From NCBI GenBank assembly GCA_037447605.1, contig CM074810.1:1192787-1256786 (forward strand): a DNA stretch of 64,000 nucleotides, written 5' to 3'. This document shows, in pieces, positions 53,301 through 64,000 of this stretch. Both the position numbers and the translations under genes were made by a program. The notes beneath the pieces are model-generated. The model did no database searches. It was given only the letters and a program-made list of their open reading frames with translations, and had not been told where the DNA came from. The stretch is from Zygnema circumcarinatum. Taxonomy: Eukaryota > Streptophyta > Zygnematophyceae > Zygnematales > Zygnemataceae. Position 1 is the first letter of the stretch; every line of letters starts with the position of its first letter.

Positions 53301-54838
53301 GAGTTAGAGAGTTAGAGACTTATGAGTGTTCTCAGACTCTGGTTTGATTATGGAGGGGAGCATGAGAAGCAGATCTTAAGACGATTGTGCTTCTGAGTGG
53401 GGAGAAGCATTCAGAAGTCGCTACTCTGCCGTATGGCAAGCTCCTGAAATTGCGAGTTGTTGCCGAGACTGTGAAACACGGCGAGGAGAGTGCGGATCTA
53501 CTAGGTGGGGGCGGAGTGTTCTTTAAGCTGACGGGAACCGTTTCAGATGGACATGATTCCAGCTGCGATGAGTTTGTTTTTTCGTGTTTTTTTGTGATTT
53601 CTGGAGTCATGCTATTATGATCACTATGTTCGTGACTTCACATCCTCTATGCAGCAGGGAATGCGCATCAATTGCAACAAAGTTGGTCTCGCCCGTGACC
53701 CCCCCTCCCCACTCCCCCCACCCCCATGCCCCTCGTCCCTCAGCACCTCTTTCTTTTTAGCTACGGGGTTCCCCCATGCCCCAAGTCCCCTTGCGCCCCT
53801 TTCCTTTTAGCTACGGGTTCCTCTCCACCCCACCCTTCCGCCACGCCCCCTGTTCGCCTGCCCCCTCCCCCTTCCCCCATTCCAGAATTTGTTGCTTTGT
53901 GTTGCCTTAGAAGGTCCGTGAGGCACTTTGGGCCCAGCTGCCAGCTGCCAGTGCTCAGGTGAGCGCACCAGATTCAGCGCCGGCTTTGGCCCAATCTTGT
54001 ATTCTCAAATGAGGAATTTCTACAAGGAGGTTATATTTCAAAAAGACCTGGAAAAGCCGTTCAACCGCCTCTCGCCTGCCCGGATTTCTGATCGCTGCAG
54101 ACGGGTCTGTCGGCGACTGCCCTGCAGGGGCGCGGCTCTGCTGGATGCAGACCCTGACTGGGCTTAGAGGGGAGTTCAGTCTGTCTCGGCGGGTTCTGCG
54201 GATTAGGAGGGGGAATAAGAGGAGGATTCTCAAGGTGAACTTGGTATCGTTAGCACTCGAGGACATAGTGAGGTAGTGGTGGAAACTAGAGTTAGTCAGC
54301 TCTGTTAAATAGTGGACTGCGAAAAAAATATGTAAAAGAGGGGATTCCATTTTCAGACCCGTATAAATAAAAATCGTAAGGAAAATTCCGTATCAGATTT
54401 TGTCAATTGTACAAAGGAGGTGAAAAATGATATGACAGATGGACTGGGCCTCTACATGTCATTGCTTCCCTTGTTCACAGAACAGATTGAATCTGACCAT
54501 GAGGTTAAACTATGCACCTTTTTTCTTGGGTTCCGCCTATCAACTCCTCCCTTGGGGAAGGGAAGCGAGATCCCTAAAACATAGGTAGGCATACGAATGT
54601 CTCTGCCCTCTATCACTACATGAGTGAAAAAATATACTGCACACGGAAGCATAGCTATACTGCACACATGTAAACCACACACTAAGCCGCCTCCTCGAAA
54701 AACCGACAAACGAACACCCGAAATGAGCCTGCTGCAAGCCATGGCCCAAAAGCATACCTATAAAAGCTGCTGCTTGCAGCCTTCCCTTTCCAGTCCTTGC
54801 CACACCAACGAAATGGGGGCCGTGCGTACCCCCTCGGG

Positions 54839-56665
54839 TTAGGTCTTCTCTTGGCGGCCCCACTGCACATTCAGATGCTGGCAGTCTTCCATTGCATTCA
54901 GGACGTCCATGAGAGCAGCCTTCCGTCTTGCTGCAACAGCTGTTTCCCCTTTCTGAATTTCCAGATTGTCGCGGGATACACTGCCGTCTCCCTTTATGTT
55001 CCGTGGATGCTTCCACTTCCATTCAAATTGGAAAGCTGGGCTCACAGTGCAAAAACATAAAAGTATGGTCAACATTCACGTGTTCTCTCCGAAGCCCTGA
55101 AGGTACGCCAAGGGTTGGGTAGTGACCTTACCTCCTCAGTCATTAAATATGGGGAATAGACTGCTTCTAGTAGGCCTGTAGCTCGGCCTCATGTTCTATG
55201 CAACTCCACATCCTGTTGCACGATTTAATCAATAGCCTTTTCCTGACAATGTATGAATCTGTGAACGACATCTTAGTGCTTCACTGGGGAGCTTTGCAAA
55301 ATATGGAGAGTACCTCTCCAGCAGGCATGCAGAGCTTGGGCATTCAGGTCTTCAGAAAAAGTAGATGACATTTCCTCACCTGCAGATCTAGTCTTGAAGC
55401 TCCCGACTTTGCATAAGACACTCCATGGCCGTCCGGCCCGCGTTGATTTAGCTCCACCCGGAATCTCCCCGTTATGCTGCTTCAAACTGGCACAATTGAC
55501 ATAAAAACACGAAGGCAAAAGCGTATTAGATTCATCGTAAATTTCAATAGTACATTAGCAAAAGAAAATGTCCAACAACACAGCTTACAGCTCATCGAAA
55601 GGTGTAACTCCATCCACATGCCACATGCCCAGCATTTAAGTAGAACAAGGACTGGAACGCCCACTAGCATGTTCTAACTTATATATACGTGTCCCATTTA
55701 AAAATGAAGCAGAAATGGCGAAGCATCTTCAAAGAGTGATAAGTATCGAGATGTTGAAAAATTTGCAAAACATCCAATTGAACTGTTCAGCATACTGCAT
55801 CTAACTGCACAAAGGCACTTTCAGTAAGACGTAACAAAGCCTAAACAGCAAAGTCTACTCTTACAAGGGAAAAATAGACATAGTCAGCCACAATGAATGA
55901 AGACATACCGTCTTTCCATGTCATTACTGACACCAACATATGTCTTTTTCTTGTCCTCTGATATCAAGCAGTACACAACCCATTCCTCCACAACTTCCAC
56001 TTCATCTTCGTCTGCAGCCACACTAGCTTCCACCACGTCACTCTCCTCTCCATTGCTAGCCTCGTGGCTACCTTTTCTTTCTAACAAAGCTGTACCAGAG
56101 GCCTTTGCATTCCCCTCCTGTTTCCAAAGGCTCCGTTTTGCTTTCCCTTTTTGTTCGGAGCCTTGCAAAGTTTCACCATGTTTAAGACCTGGTGTAGCAC
56201 TTGGAGAGGATTCATCAGCATGACGTCTCCCAGCTGGACTGCGCATCCCAATAGAAAGATACTCCAAGGCGTCCAGCCCGTAGCGAGCCAACTCCTCATA
56301 AAGAGCCGCGGCTTTGCGGACTGGATGCACGCGACGATTCACTTTGTGCTTCAATTGAGATTGTTCAACAGGAGTATCACTGCTGGTGCTACTGACATTT
56401 CCTGGATCTCCATTCGCGCTCTTATTTGTTCCAATTAAACGACTAGAAAACGTTCCTTCAAGAGCGGCCACAGAATCCGCAAAAGTCCCCTTGATTCCAG
56501 AACCAGCGTAAGCCAGCTTACCAAAGTCCCTCTGCAAGCCCCACCTCAAATCTATCGGGCTTCTTACATCTCTCCTCAATTGACCGAGATGTGGCAGAAG
56601 GTGCGTGTTCCAGAAGCCGGCGACAGGAAGTCTAGTCCTTATCTCCCGGCGCTTCCTTTTTCTGC
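54839..56665 (-). CDS. GIY-YIG nuclease, SLX1/HIGLE-like, 5' end unresolved
   Basis: Predicted structure-specific DNA endonuclease. Clear exons: 56665-55909 (after the acceptor ttttttttcattag), 55486-55380 and 55035-54839 (TAA), phase-consistent. The GIY-YIG core is WVVYCLISEDKKKTYVGVSN, then DMERR, split by an intron and continuing LKQHNGEIPGGAKSTRAGRPW (given here in two parts). The SLX1-type AFQFEWKWKHPR motif follows in the last exon. Ahead of the nuclease core are about 215 basic and Ser-rich residues of unknown role. No C-terminal RING/PHD finger follows, unlike canonical animal or fungal SLX1. The reading frame stays open upstream to an ATG at 57335 with a transit-peptide-like beginning (MTTVVSPPAFLRHCSVRGL), but the intervening sequence is probably intronic. 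The true start is unknown. Confidence 0.85.
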
Positions 56666-57335
56666 CTAATGAAAAAAAAGAATTTTTACAGATGCTCAAG
56701 AAGCCCAAGTCTGTGAAACAAAGCTTTGAGCTAATCCTGGGAAGCACTCCAGAACCGAGATTTTGGAAACTATGTGTGACTGGTCTGACTGACGAAATTG
56801 TCCGCAATATCGCAGTTATAAATACTGAATCTTTCAGCAAAACCCTGCAAATGGCTATCTGTGAGTTCTGAAACCATAATTTAGGGATACCTCCAGCTGT
56901 GCCCCAAGCAAAATGCGGCCTATGTCGGTTTGCCAATGTGTGCCTCCCTTGCAAACGCAGTCTGCGATGACTCAAGTCAAGATTGATAAATTTGTACTGT
57001 ACTGGGATATAATTAGGAGAAGTTTGTCTCCTACAATCGAACGTAGTTGCAACTTCTGCAGCACCATCATGCCGCAAGGTCTCACGATTCGATGAATCTC
57101 TATGGAGCGCAGGACGACTCTGCGAACTACTCCTTTCTCCGCATCCTGCACAGTTCTCTGCAAGACGCTCACGAATGGCTTGAAAATCGTTCCGCAAGCG
57201 TCCTCTCAGCAGAACTGCACGGTCAGATACCTTCACTCGAAGAATGCATGGAGGGACCGGGCCAGCGACAATGTGGGAAAGCCCTCTAACGGAGCAGTGG
57301 CGGAGAAAAGCAGGTGGAGAAACGACTGTGGTCAT
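56666..57335 (-). other. possible 5' exon and intron of the GIY-YIG gene
   Basis: An ATG at 57335 opens a frame with an organelle-targeting-like N-terminus rich in Arg, Ser and Pro. I could not find a donor in the correct phase (phase 1) to join the exon at 56665, so its membership is unproven. Confidence 0.35.
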
Positions 57336-57791
57336 GCTGCTGAACAGAGCATGGCAGCCCTCCGCACCACTCCTGCTTCCATTTGCTGCACCCTCACACG
57401 ACTGCCTGCAGCAGCCCCCACCCCCGCGCCATATGCGCTAGGCTTTATATTATTACAGCAGACTTCAATGGTGGACAGAAGCAAGCATCGAAGGAAATGT
57501 GTGTGAGAGAGTGAGAGACAGGGAGCGAGAGAGAGAGGAGAGAGAGAGGAGAAGCGCAGGTCGGGAGAAAAACAACCCTTGCCATCGCGAACTTTTTAAT
57601 TGTCGATGGTTGTCCAATGAAATCCTGCCACGTGTAAAAAGTGTCGACGTGGCGTTCCGCCAGTGGACGACGGTCGGCCATAGTTTGGCAGCGGAGGGAG
57701 GGCCCTGGAAGGGAGACAAAAGGAGAGGCTCCCAGGCCTCGTCCAAGATTCACCGTCCTTGCATTAGTTTAGAAACAGTATCCTGTCGTAT

Positions 57792-58758
57792 TTTTCAAAG
57801 GGTAGTGATATTTCCACCCCTTTTTTGGATCCAAACACCCCTTCCCGGCCGGGCAGATTTCAAAAAGGATTAAAAACGGAAAATGCTTTTTTCACACCTT
57901 TTTGGAATCGATACCCACCCTCCATCGGCAGATTTTTTTTTTGCGAAACAAGGAAATAACCCGTCAACCCATTTTGAATATCCCGCCTACCTGAATTTTT
58001 TTTCACGCGTGCGGTCAATCGCAGCCGTCGATCCATTCGCAGATCGCAACACGGCAGATCACTATTTGCTCTGCAGCCGGGCTCGGTCACAGCGAATGGC
58101 ACGTGCCCACGTATCCCGCCAAACTCGTCTCAAATGTTGTCCGTACAAATTTCGTACGGTCGCAACTTTGAGGAACCCAATATTTCGTACATTGAGAGCT
58201 TGGACCCAATCAACGTGTTCCACGTCCAAAAAGTAACACATGGCAGATGTTGATTGGCTGAAAGCTGGCAATGCACGAGATCTCGGGCCGAGGGACACGC
58301 GCACTCGCACGTGTCCCTCGGCCCGGCTTTGGCGGGACTCGTGGGCGCATTCCATTCGCTAAGATTGAGCCCGGCTGCAGATCGAACGGTGATTTGCAGT
58401 GGTGTGATCTGCGAGGGAATCGACAGCTGCGATTGACACACACGTGTGAAGGACGGACACCCGCGAACGATCTCGTGGCGGACGGATCTTCCGCTCCGAG
58501 CGGATTCGAGCAGGCAGAAATTTCTTTCCCTCAAAAAAACAAATCAGGGAGGCGGGATACAGTATTCAAAAGGCGGTGACGGGGTATCATTTTCCTTGGT
58601 TAGCAAAAATAAAATCAGCCGACGGATGAAGGTGGGTATCGATCCCAAAAAGGTGTGAAAAAAGCATTTTCCGTTTTTAATCCCTTTTGAAATCTGCCCG
58701 GCCGGGAAGGGGTGTTTGGATCCAAAAAAGGGGTGGAAATATCACTACCCTTTTCAAA
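57792..58758. mobile_element. 951-bp fold-back transposable element with 8-bp duplication
   Basis: The element is 57800-58750. It is flanked by the direct repeat ttttcaaa at 57792-57799 and 58751-58758, an 8-bp target-site duplication as made by hAT-family transposases. The termini start gggtagtgatatttccaccc. The first 125 or so bases of both ends are almost identical in inverted orientation. Weaker homology continues inward, giving arms of roughly 57800-58110 and 58341-58750. Near the centre is a 15-bp perfect hairpin (58284-58298 with 58311-58325). No transposase ORF was recognised, so it is non-autonomous. It sits between the GIY-YIG and NERD-like genes. Confidence 0.93.
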
Positions 58759-58864
58759 ATTCGGTTTTATGATAACAAGGTACTGATACTGTTTTGGGTT
58801 TGTCTTGAAACCAACTGATCGTCACCTAGATCACGCGCCTCCAACAGAAATTGGATAGTCTAAA

Positions 58865-58952
58865 GTACACAGTGTACGGCACTGTACATAATTGTACGGT
58901 TACGTACGGCCTCATTGTGTACAGTACAGTACAGTACCGCACGTAACTGTAC
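58865..58952. promoter_or_regulatory. dense GTAC cluster upstream of the NERD-like gene
   Basis: Ten GTAC tetranucleotides in 88 bp, about 250-340 bp before the predicted start codon. GTAC is the core bound by SBP-domain transcription factors of plants and algae. That these are real binding sites is inference. Confidence 0.45.
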
Positions 58953-59201
58953 GAAATAACAGCATAGTTCAGTTTACCGTGATGTGTAACTCTCACACAT
59001 GTGACATCTGCGACGAAAATAAAAAGAAATAAAGACAAAGTTTTAGACTTCAAACTTGTGGTTACAAACCGAGTTCACGAGTGGCAACCTGAGTTTTCAA
59101 AGGTACAAACTCGAAAATTGTCCTCGAAGCAGCGAACAGGTCGCACCAAACGGGGTACAGCGGACAGGGCGGGCAGCCGGAGCGGGAGCTGCGTGGAAGC
59201 C

Positions 59202-62200
59202 ATGGCGGGCGCCGCGGGCGTGGAGCAGGAAGCAGCTATGGAGGGCAAGCAGGAGGAGGCCGTCACAGAGGGCGTGCAGCAAGATGCAGTCTCGGGGTAT
59301 GCAAAGGAAGAGGTAGCCATGGGCGGAGACAAGCAGGAGACAGCCATGGAGGGCGTGCAGCAAGATGCTGTTGCGGAGGGCGCAAAGGAAGAGGCAGCCC
59401 TGGACGGAGTCGAGCAGGAGACAGCCATGGAAGGCGTGCAGCAAGATGCTGTTTCGGAGGGCGCAAAGGAAGAGGCAGCCATGGACGGATTCAAGCAGGA
59501 GACAGCCATGGAGGGCGTGCAGCAAGATGCTGTTTCGGAGGGCGCAAAGGAAGAGGCAGCCATGGACGGATTCAAGCAGGAGACAGCCATGGAGGGCGTG
59601 CAGCAAGATGCTGTTTCGGAGGGCGCAAAGGAAGAGGCAGCCATGGACGGAGTCAATCAGGAGACAGCTATTGAGGGGTTGCAGCAAGATGATGTTTCGG
59701 ATGACGTAAAGGAAGAGGCAGCCATGGACGGATTCAAGCAGGAGGCAGCCATGGAGGTCGTTCAGCAAGATGCAGTTTCGCAGGGCGCAAACGAAGAGAC
59801 AGCCATGGACGGAGTCAAGCAAGACACAGTCATGGAGAGCTCGCAGCAAAATGTTGTCCTGGTCCGCGCTTTGCAGGAGGTCGCCACTTTGCTACCCGAG
59901 GTTCGTATGGAGGGAGCGGAACGGACCTCTTTCATCGCCTCTCCTTCAGTCGTTCTCGCTGCCTCTCTCGGCGACTCTGCTGCTGGTCTGGTTGAGCCGC
60001 ATCCCGCCCTTGAGAGTCACGAGGGTGACGGGATTTCCACGAGGGCGGAGGAAATAAGCTCTCGTGTTGCGCTGGAGCTGCGGGGAGGGGCGGATGATGA
60101 GAAAAAGGTAGTCGAGGAATTGGAACAAGAATCAAAATTTTCGGCCCCTCCAGCCATGGAAAAGAGAGGCGCAGAGGGGAAGGAGGGAGTAAATCCTCTC
60201 GTGCATTTCTCGCTAAAGGAGCTTGAGGTATCGGTCAATGAAAAGGAAAGGGTGAAGGAGGAACAAGGTTCTTTGCCCTTTCTAAACGCGGTGGAGGACA
60301 AAGTAAAGGGCCGTATTCCTGAAGAAAATCCCCTCTTGGAGAATTCTGAGGATCTCAGTGACGCAAAAATTGAGGCGTCGACTGGTGGTAGCATGGTACA
60401 GGGAAAGAAGAAAGACGAGGAGGACGTTTGCTTTATCTGTTACGACGGGGGTGACCTAGTCGTCTGCGACAGGAGGTGAGGCTCCACAGAATGCATAGGA
60501 AGCTTTTTTTTCTTTCAGTGCCGTCTTAGCTATGATTTTTAGCGTACATCGTTTTCAATGAAGTACTTGGGGCTTGTTTTTAACTTTTCTTATGTTTTCT
60601 TGAATAGCAAACAAACCTCGTTTGGGATTGTTTTTTTGGAACTGGAATCGTAAGAATTGAGTAAAGAGTTTATTTGCGGTTCCTTTGAAGGGACTCTAAT
60701 TTGTTTTAAGCTTGTGAGGCTAACGATCAAAGTCAGTGATCATTACCCTTGGTCACTGCTTATTCTCAGTTGTTGGTTGGTCCGTCGATTAAATCACTTC
60801 CTTTTGCCGTTCCAGTAGTATGCTTGCAACTTGAAGTGCAAGAAAATGTGACCTTGCTCATGGGTTAGATTTGTGCCAGCTGCTTTATTGAGGGTTTCAA
60901 GACACTGGAATGTGTAGAAACAAAACAAAACAAGTTTGAGCCAACTTAAGAACACTATTGAAAGTATCTTGCACTCTTTTTTCCTTCGTTGATTTGCCGC
61001 AGGTCGTGCCCGAAGTCTTATCACCTAGAATGCTTAGACAGCCCGCCAGATTTATTTGTCAGCGGTGGGAATTGGCACTGCGGTTAGTTTTTCTATGCTC
61101 TATCCCTTTCTAACATCGGTTTTGGCCAACTCGCATGTCAACTTTTTTACTTGAGCAATTTTACAGAATTTTTTTCCTTTTTTATTTGCAGCTCTGCTGC
61201 TTTGGGTATTCGAGTCTAGCTTAGCATGTTATGTATGCTGCTGCAGTTGAGGCTGGGTTCATTCGCCTTGTCAATAATTTTAACGATAGAGAGGAGGTTT
61301 TCACTAGTCGTTTATAGGTAATTCGGTTAGTAAGCCTCCAAGAGCCTTTCAGATAGTCATCGTAAATCTATATCCTTAATAAAAAACTTTACTATTTGTG
61401 CATGGATTAATCATTGCAGAGGTAACTAGAAAACACAAAAACAAACATTTCTGTAACATCCATCTGCTTGTGTTTGCTGCATTTTTGGTGGCGCGAAGAT
61501 AGATGCTCCTCTCCTTACAGAGATGTTTGTGTTTGTGTTTTCTATTAAGGACAATTTTGTGTTTACTCGATGGTTTTTGAACTTTTTGAAAAGTCCTTGA
61601 GAACAGTAGCATTCTGAAGGCATTGTTCGAAGGCTTTTTTTGACAGTTGTTGTTGCAACAGACTGGCATTGTTGCAGGACATGCAAGAAAGCAGCGATCA
61701 TCCAGTGCCAGACTTGCTTGTGGGCGTACTGCCAAGTTCATTACAACGAGGAAGGAGGAGATTGGTTTCGCTTTGACCGTCGAAAGGCCCTTTGCGACGA
61801 TTGTTTTCCTCTTGTCAAAATCCTTGAGAACTGTGAAAGCTTTGGGCCTGATGGGGTAAGATGCTGCCTATTCCTTTCTTTGTTGCCATTTCTTGTAAAC
61901 AGGTTGACCACAGAAACAAGAGAGTGGCTTTGGTTGCTGTGTTTAGTGAATCAAAGCATGGCTTTTTTAGATTCTTGACATGGGTCTACAATTTGTTTAT
62001 ACTTTGTTCATTTTATTTGTTCGTAAGTATTTAATTTGTGTAAGTTGGTGTTGCTTTTTCTGTGTTTGTGGGTCTCTCTAATTTTCGTCGCTGTCATCCT
62101 GCTGAGCTTTGCAGAAGAAGATTGATTTCGACGATCCTGATACACACGAGAACTACTTTAGAGAGTATTACATAACTTACCATCAAAAGAAATTAGCACC

Positions 62201-63915
62201 GCACATTCGGAAACACAAAGACTTAAAGTTGCGAACACAAATGAAACAGGCAGAGCGTATGACAGATGCGATAAACATGGAGGAGGAGGTAATCACGGAA
62301 GCTGGAAAGAAGAAGAGAGGGCGAGGCAGACCCAAAGGCAGTGGCAGAGCGGGAGGGCGAGGGGCAAGTTTGGCATCTCCTAACGGGAAGGCAAATAAAC
62401 GGTTGCGGTTGGATCACCCCAGTGTAAAGAGTAAAGAATCAAGTGAGGATGAAAAAGAAAACGAGGATAGAACAAGGGCAGAGGAAGAGGAAGCAGCAGA
62501 GAGCATGGAAGAAGAAGCAAAAATGGAGAAAGATAATGATGAGGAGGATGAAAGTGATTCACTGGAGGAGGAAGTGGCGCAGCAGGAAGAGGCTCGTTTG
62601 GTATTGCCGGATAGGGACTTGGACGGATGGGCCAGTACGGATCTGAAGGCTTTTCTCACAGGCAGGGGGGTGGATGCATCGGAGCGACTGCCATGGCCGC
62701 AGTTACTGAAGCATATATGGGAACACATCCGCGAAAACAAACTGAAAGTGAGCTACCGTCACTGCATAGAGCGTGGATAGTACCGTCGATATCATACCGA
62801 TGCGCTCAATATTTGTCGCTACACGGTTCTTCCAGTCTGCAGGTTTAAAAGATTCGATTTGATTTGTTCCATGCCTTTGCAGGGGGGAGCCTTGTAGAAG
62901 ATATCGATATTGTTTGGATTTTTGCAGCATGTTAATGTATGCTGTCATTCTGGGGCACGTTTGTTGAATCCACGTATCCTCTGTGTTCCTTTTCCACGGA
63001 TGTAAGGCACGGTATAACCCTGGCAGTGCAGGAGATGGAAGTCATTCTCGTTCGTCTGACCCTCCCTCCCTCTCCCTTCATGTAGGAGGGCAAGAATTGT
63101 CGGAGTGGAGGAAATTCTGCTTTAGGACAGTGGAAAATTTGCGCAGACTGGAGACTGGTATGTTTAGGACAAGTGAAGTATTGTAAGCTTATTGAAGGAG
63201 GGAGGTTTGTACTTGCAGGACCCGCAAGAAAAAGAGAAAATCTGTTGCGATCAGGTGTTGACAGACCTCTTTGGAGTGGCTTCAGTTAGACGGAATCAGA
63301 TTCCCGCAATTCTGTCAAGACATTATGCAAAAACTCCGGGCAGCCGACGTAGGAGAAACCGATCTCGCGGAGTAAAGGCTGAAGCTGATGCGGAACAATT
63401 GAGACAGGAAGAAAAGGGAGATGGAGCAGGAGAGTTGGACGAGGAAAATTACAGGAGTCAATGGAAGGCGGGTTCTGGAGACAACCTTAAAGTCAGCAGA
63501 GCGGGAAAGAGGGTGAAGAGAGGCTCGCATGGGGGTAGGAGACAAGATGTGCGACCGGATGCGAATGATTTTGCGAAAATTGATATGACCACGATTGGGT
63601 ATATCTATCTAAACAGACCTTTGCTGGAGAATCTCCTTGATGATCCTGATTTTGACGGCAAGGTGGTGAACTCATTCGTCCGCATTCGCCACAATGATGT
63701 TTCCTATCGACTTGTACGAATAGTAGGTACGTGTGGGAAACACTTTGTTGCAAAGTTTTTTGCTTTATTCAAGAGAAAAGTTCTTATAGCGAAGTAGTAA
63801 TGCGTGACATACATGTGAACGCTAAGTTCTAGCAAATCAAAATCAGATCTTTTTTTTCCCAGCGGAAGATGAGTTTCCTGCAAAGCTTTGCATTAGTAGT
63901 TACAAACGGAGAAAG
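59202..63915 (+). CDS. NERD: NERD-like chromatin protein with PHD, SWIB and Plus-3 domains, 3' end outside window
   Basis: Plant PHD/SWIB/Plus-3(/GYF) protein. The Arabidopsis relative NERD binds histone H3 and Argonaute and works in small-RNA-directed silencing. Visible exons: 59202-60475, 61003-61082, 61662-61855, 62115-62747, 63219-63726, 63863-63915, phase-consistent, and the gene continues past 63915 (donor gtaag). The order is: an N-terminal 27-residue repeat array, a variable acidic region, a PHD finger (VCFICYDGGDLVVCDRR, then CPKSYHLECLD...NWHC) and a second Cys-rich part (WHCCRTCKKAAIIQCQTCLW). Then come KKIDFDDPDTHENYFREYY, a basic AT-hook-like stretch (KKRGRGRPKGSGRAGGRG), SWIB (DLDGWASTDLKAFLTGRGVD, then a link to KICCDQVLTDLFG) and the Plus-3 start (IDMTTIGYIYLNRPLLENLL, then VRIRHNDVSYRLVRIV). 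The start was chosen as the first ATG (gccATGgcg). The GYF domain, if present, lies outside. Confidence 0.93.
59265..59858 (+). repeat. 81-bp in-frame tandem repeat in the NERD-like gene
   Basis: Eight units start at 59265, 59346, 59427, 59508, 59589, 59670, 59751 and 59832 (last partial). Each encodes a 27-residue variant of MEGVQQDAVSEGAKEEAAMD plus a GFKQETA-type end. Units three and four encode the same peptide, which implies recent duplication. Confidence 0.95.
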
Positions 63916-64000
63916 GTAAGTGTGTTGAAGCAGGTGTGAGCAGTGAAACGGAGACATACAAAGTGGGCAGCAAGACCTCCAACAAGGTCCTTCATATTCT

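Larger units (their letters stand above)
52106..54838. other. intergenic with repeat copies and C-rich tract
   Basis: Holds a gggagg-type short tract (52350-52385), two copies of the palindromic repeat family (52959-53145 and 53195-53300), and a C-rich stretch at 53700-53880 with an imperfect direct duplication around cttttagctacggg. The open frame 53387-53620 has no recognised homology and no splice support. Confidence 0.5.

Noticed and set aside
53387-53620. 78-codon open frame with a LPYGKLLKLRVVAETVKHG segment
   Set aside because: No recognised homology, no supporting splice sites and a repeat copy immediately upstream.
59075-59849. Repetitive minus-strand frames (LLESVHGCLFLCALRN-type)
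   Set aside because: Antisense shadows of the 81-bp repeat, whose length keeps all six frames open.

Overview
The window looks like nuclear DNA from an intron-rich streptophyte (plant lineage), most likely a charophyte-type green alga rather than a flowering plant. The evidence is plant-specific families with plant architectures: a GTE8/GTE10-like bromodomain-NET protein, a NERD-like PHD/SWIB/Plus-3 protein, a PUX-type CDC48 adaptor and a plant-like metallothionein. Canonical GT-AG introns run from about 85 to 1100 bp. A LysM-tailed papain protease points to algae. The species is not identified. There are two assembly gaps (100 N at 35643-35742, 10 N at 47891-47900). I found no tRNA, rRNA or CRISPR.

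Layout: 1-5.6 kb is mostly intergenic and repetitive, with a two-exon metallothionein on the minus strand (1959-2538). At 5.6-8.1 kb there is a coiled-coil protein (+), and at 9.0-9.7 kb a small one-membrane-span protein (-). At 10.7-17.9 kb lies a complete ten-exon NOC1/MAK21/CEBPZ ribosome-biogenesis gene (+), convergent with a ten-exon GTE bromodomain gene (-, 18.7-24.4 kb). A five-exon p47/PUX UBX-SEP adaptor follows (-, 26.5-29.35 kb), divergent from the region of most interest.

At 30.4-40.1 kb, on the + strand, there is a signal peptide, an LRR N-terminal cap, about 14 plant-type LRRs mostly encoded one per 72-nt exon in a tandem array of about 197-bp exon-intron units, and an EGF-like exon. 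After the 100-N gap come the C-terminal half of a papain-family (C1A) protease, two EGF-like modules and about four LysM modules. This is either one very unusual secreted LRR-EGF-papain-EGF-LysM protein or two adjacent secreted genes whose junction is hidden by the gap.

Downstream are an intronless alpha/beta hydrolase (+, 41.9-42.7 kb), an unrecognised disordered protein of about 1080 residues (-, 44.0-47.6 kb), translation factor eIF5 (+, 50.0-52.1 kb), a GIY-YIG nuclease (-, 54.8-56.7 kb) and a NERD-like gene (+, 59.2 kb to beyond the window end).

The housekeeping genes (NOC1, eIF5, PUX, GTE, NERD) show no operon-like logic and are simply neighbours. Intergenic DNA carries several non-autonomous transposons: a 951-bp fold-back element with 8-bp target duplication in the GIY-YIG/NERD intergenic region, a 277-bp MITE with TAATA duplication in the PUX/LRR intergenic region, a dispersed palindromic repeat family, and a repeat shared by the upstream regions of the hydrolase and eIF5. 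Dense GTAC arrays occur in two upstream regions.
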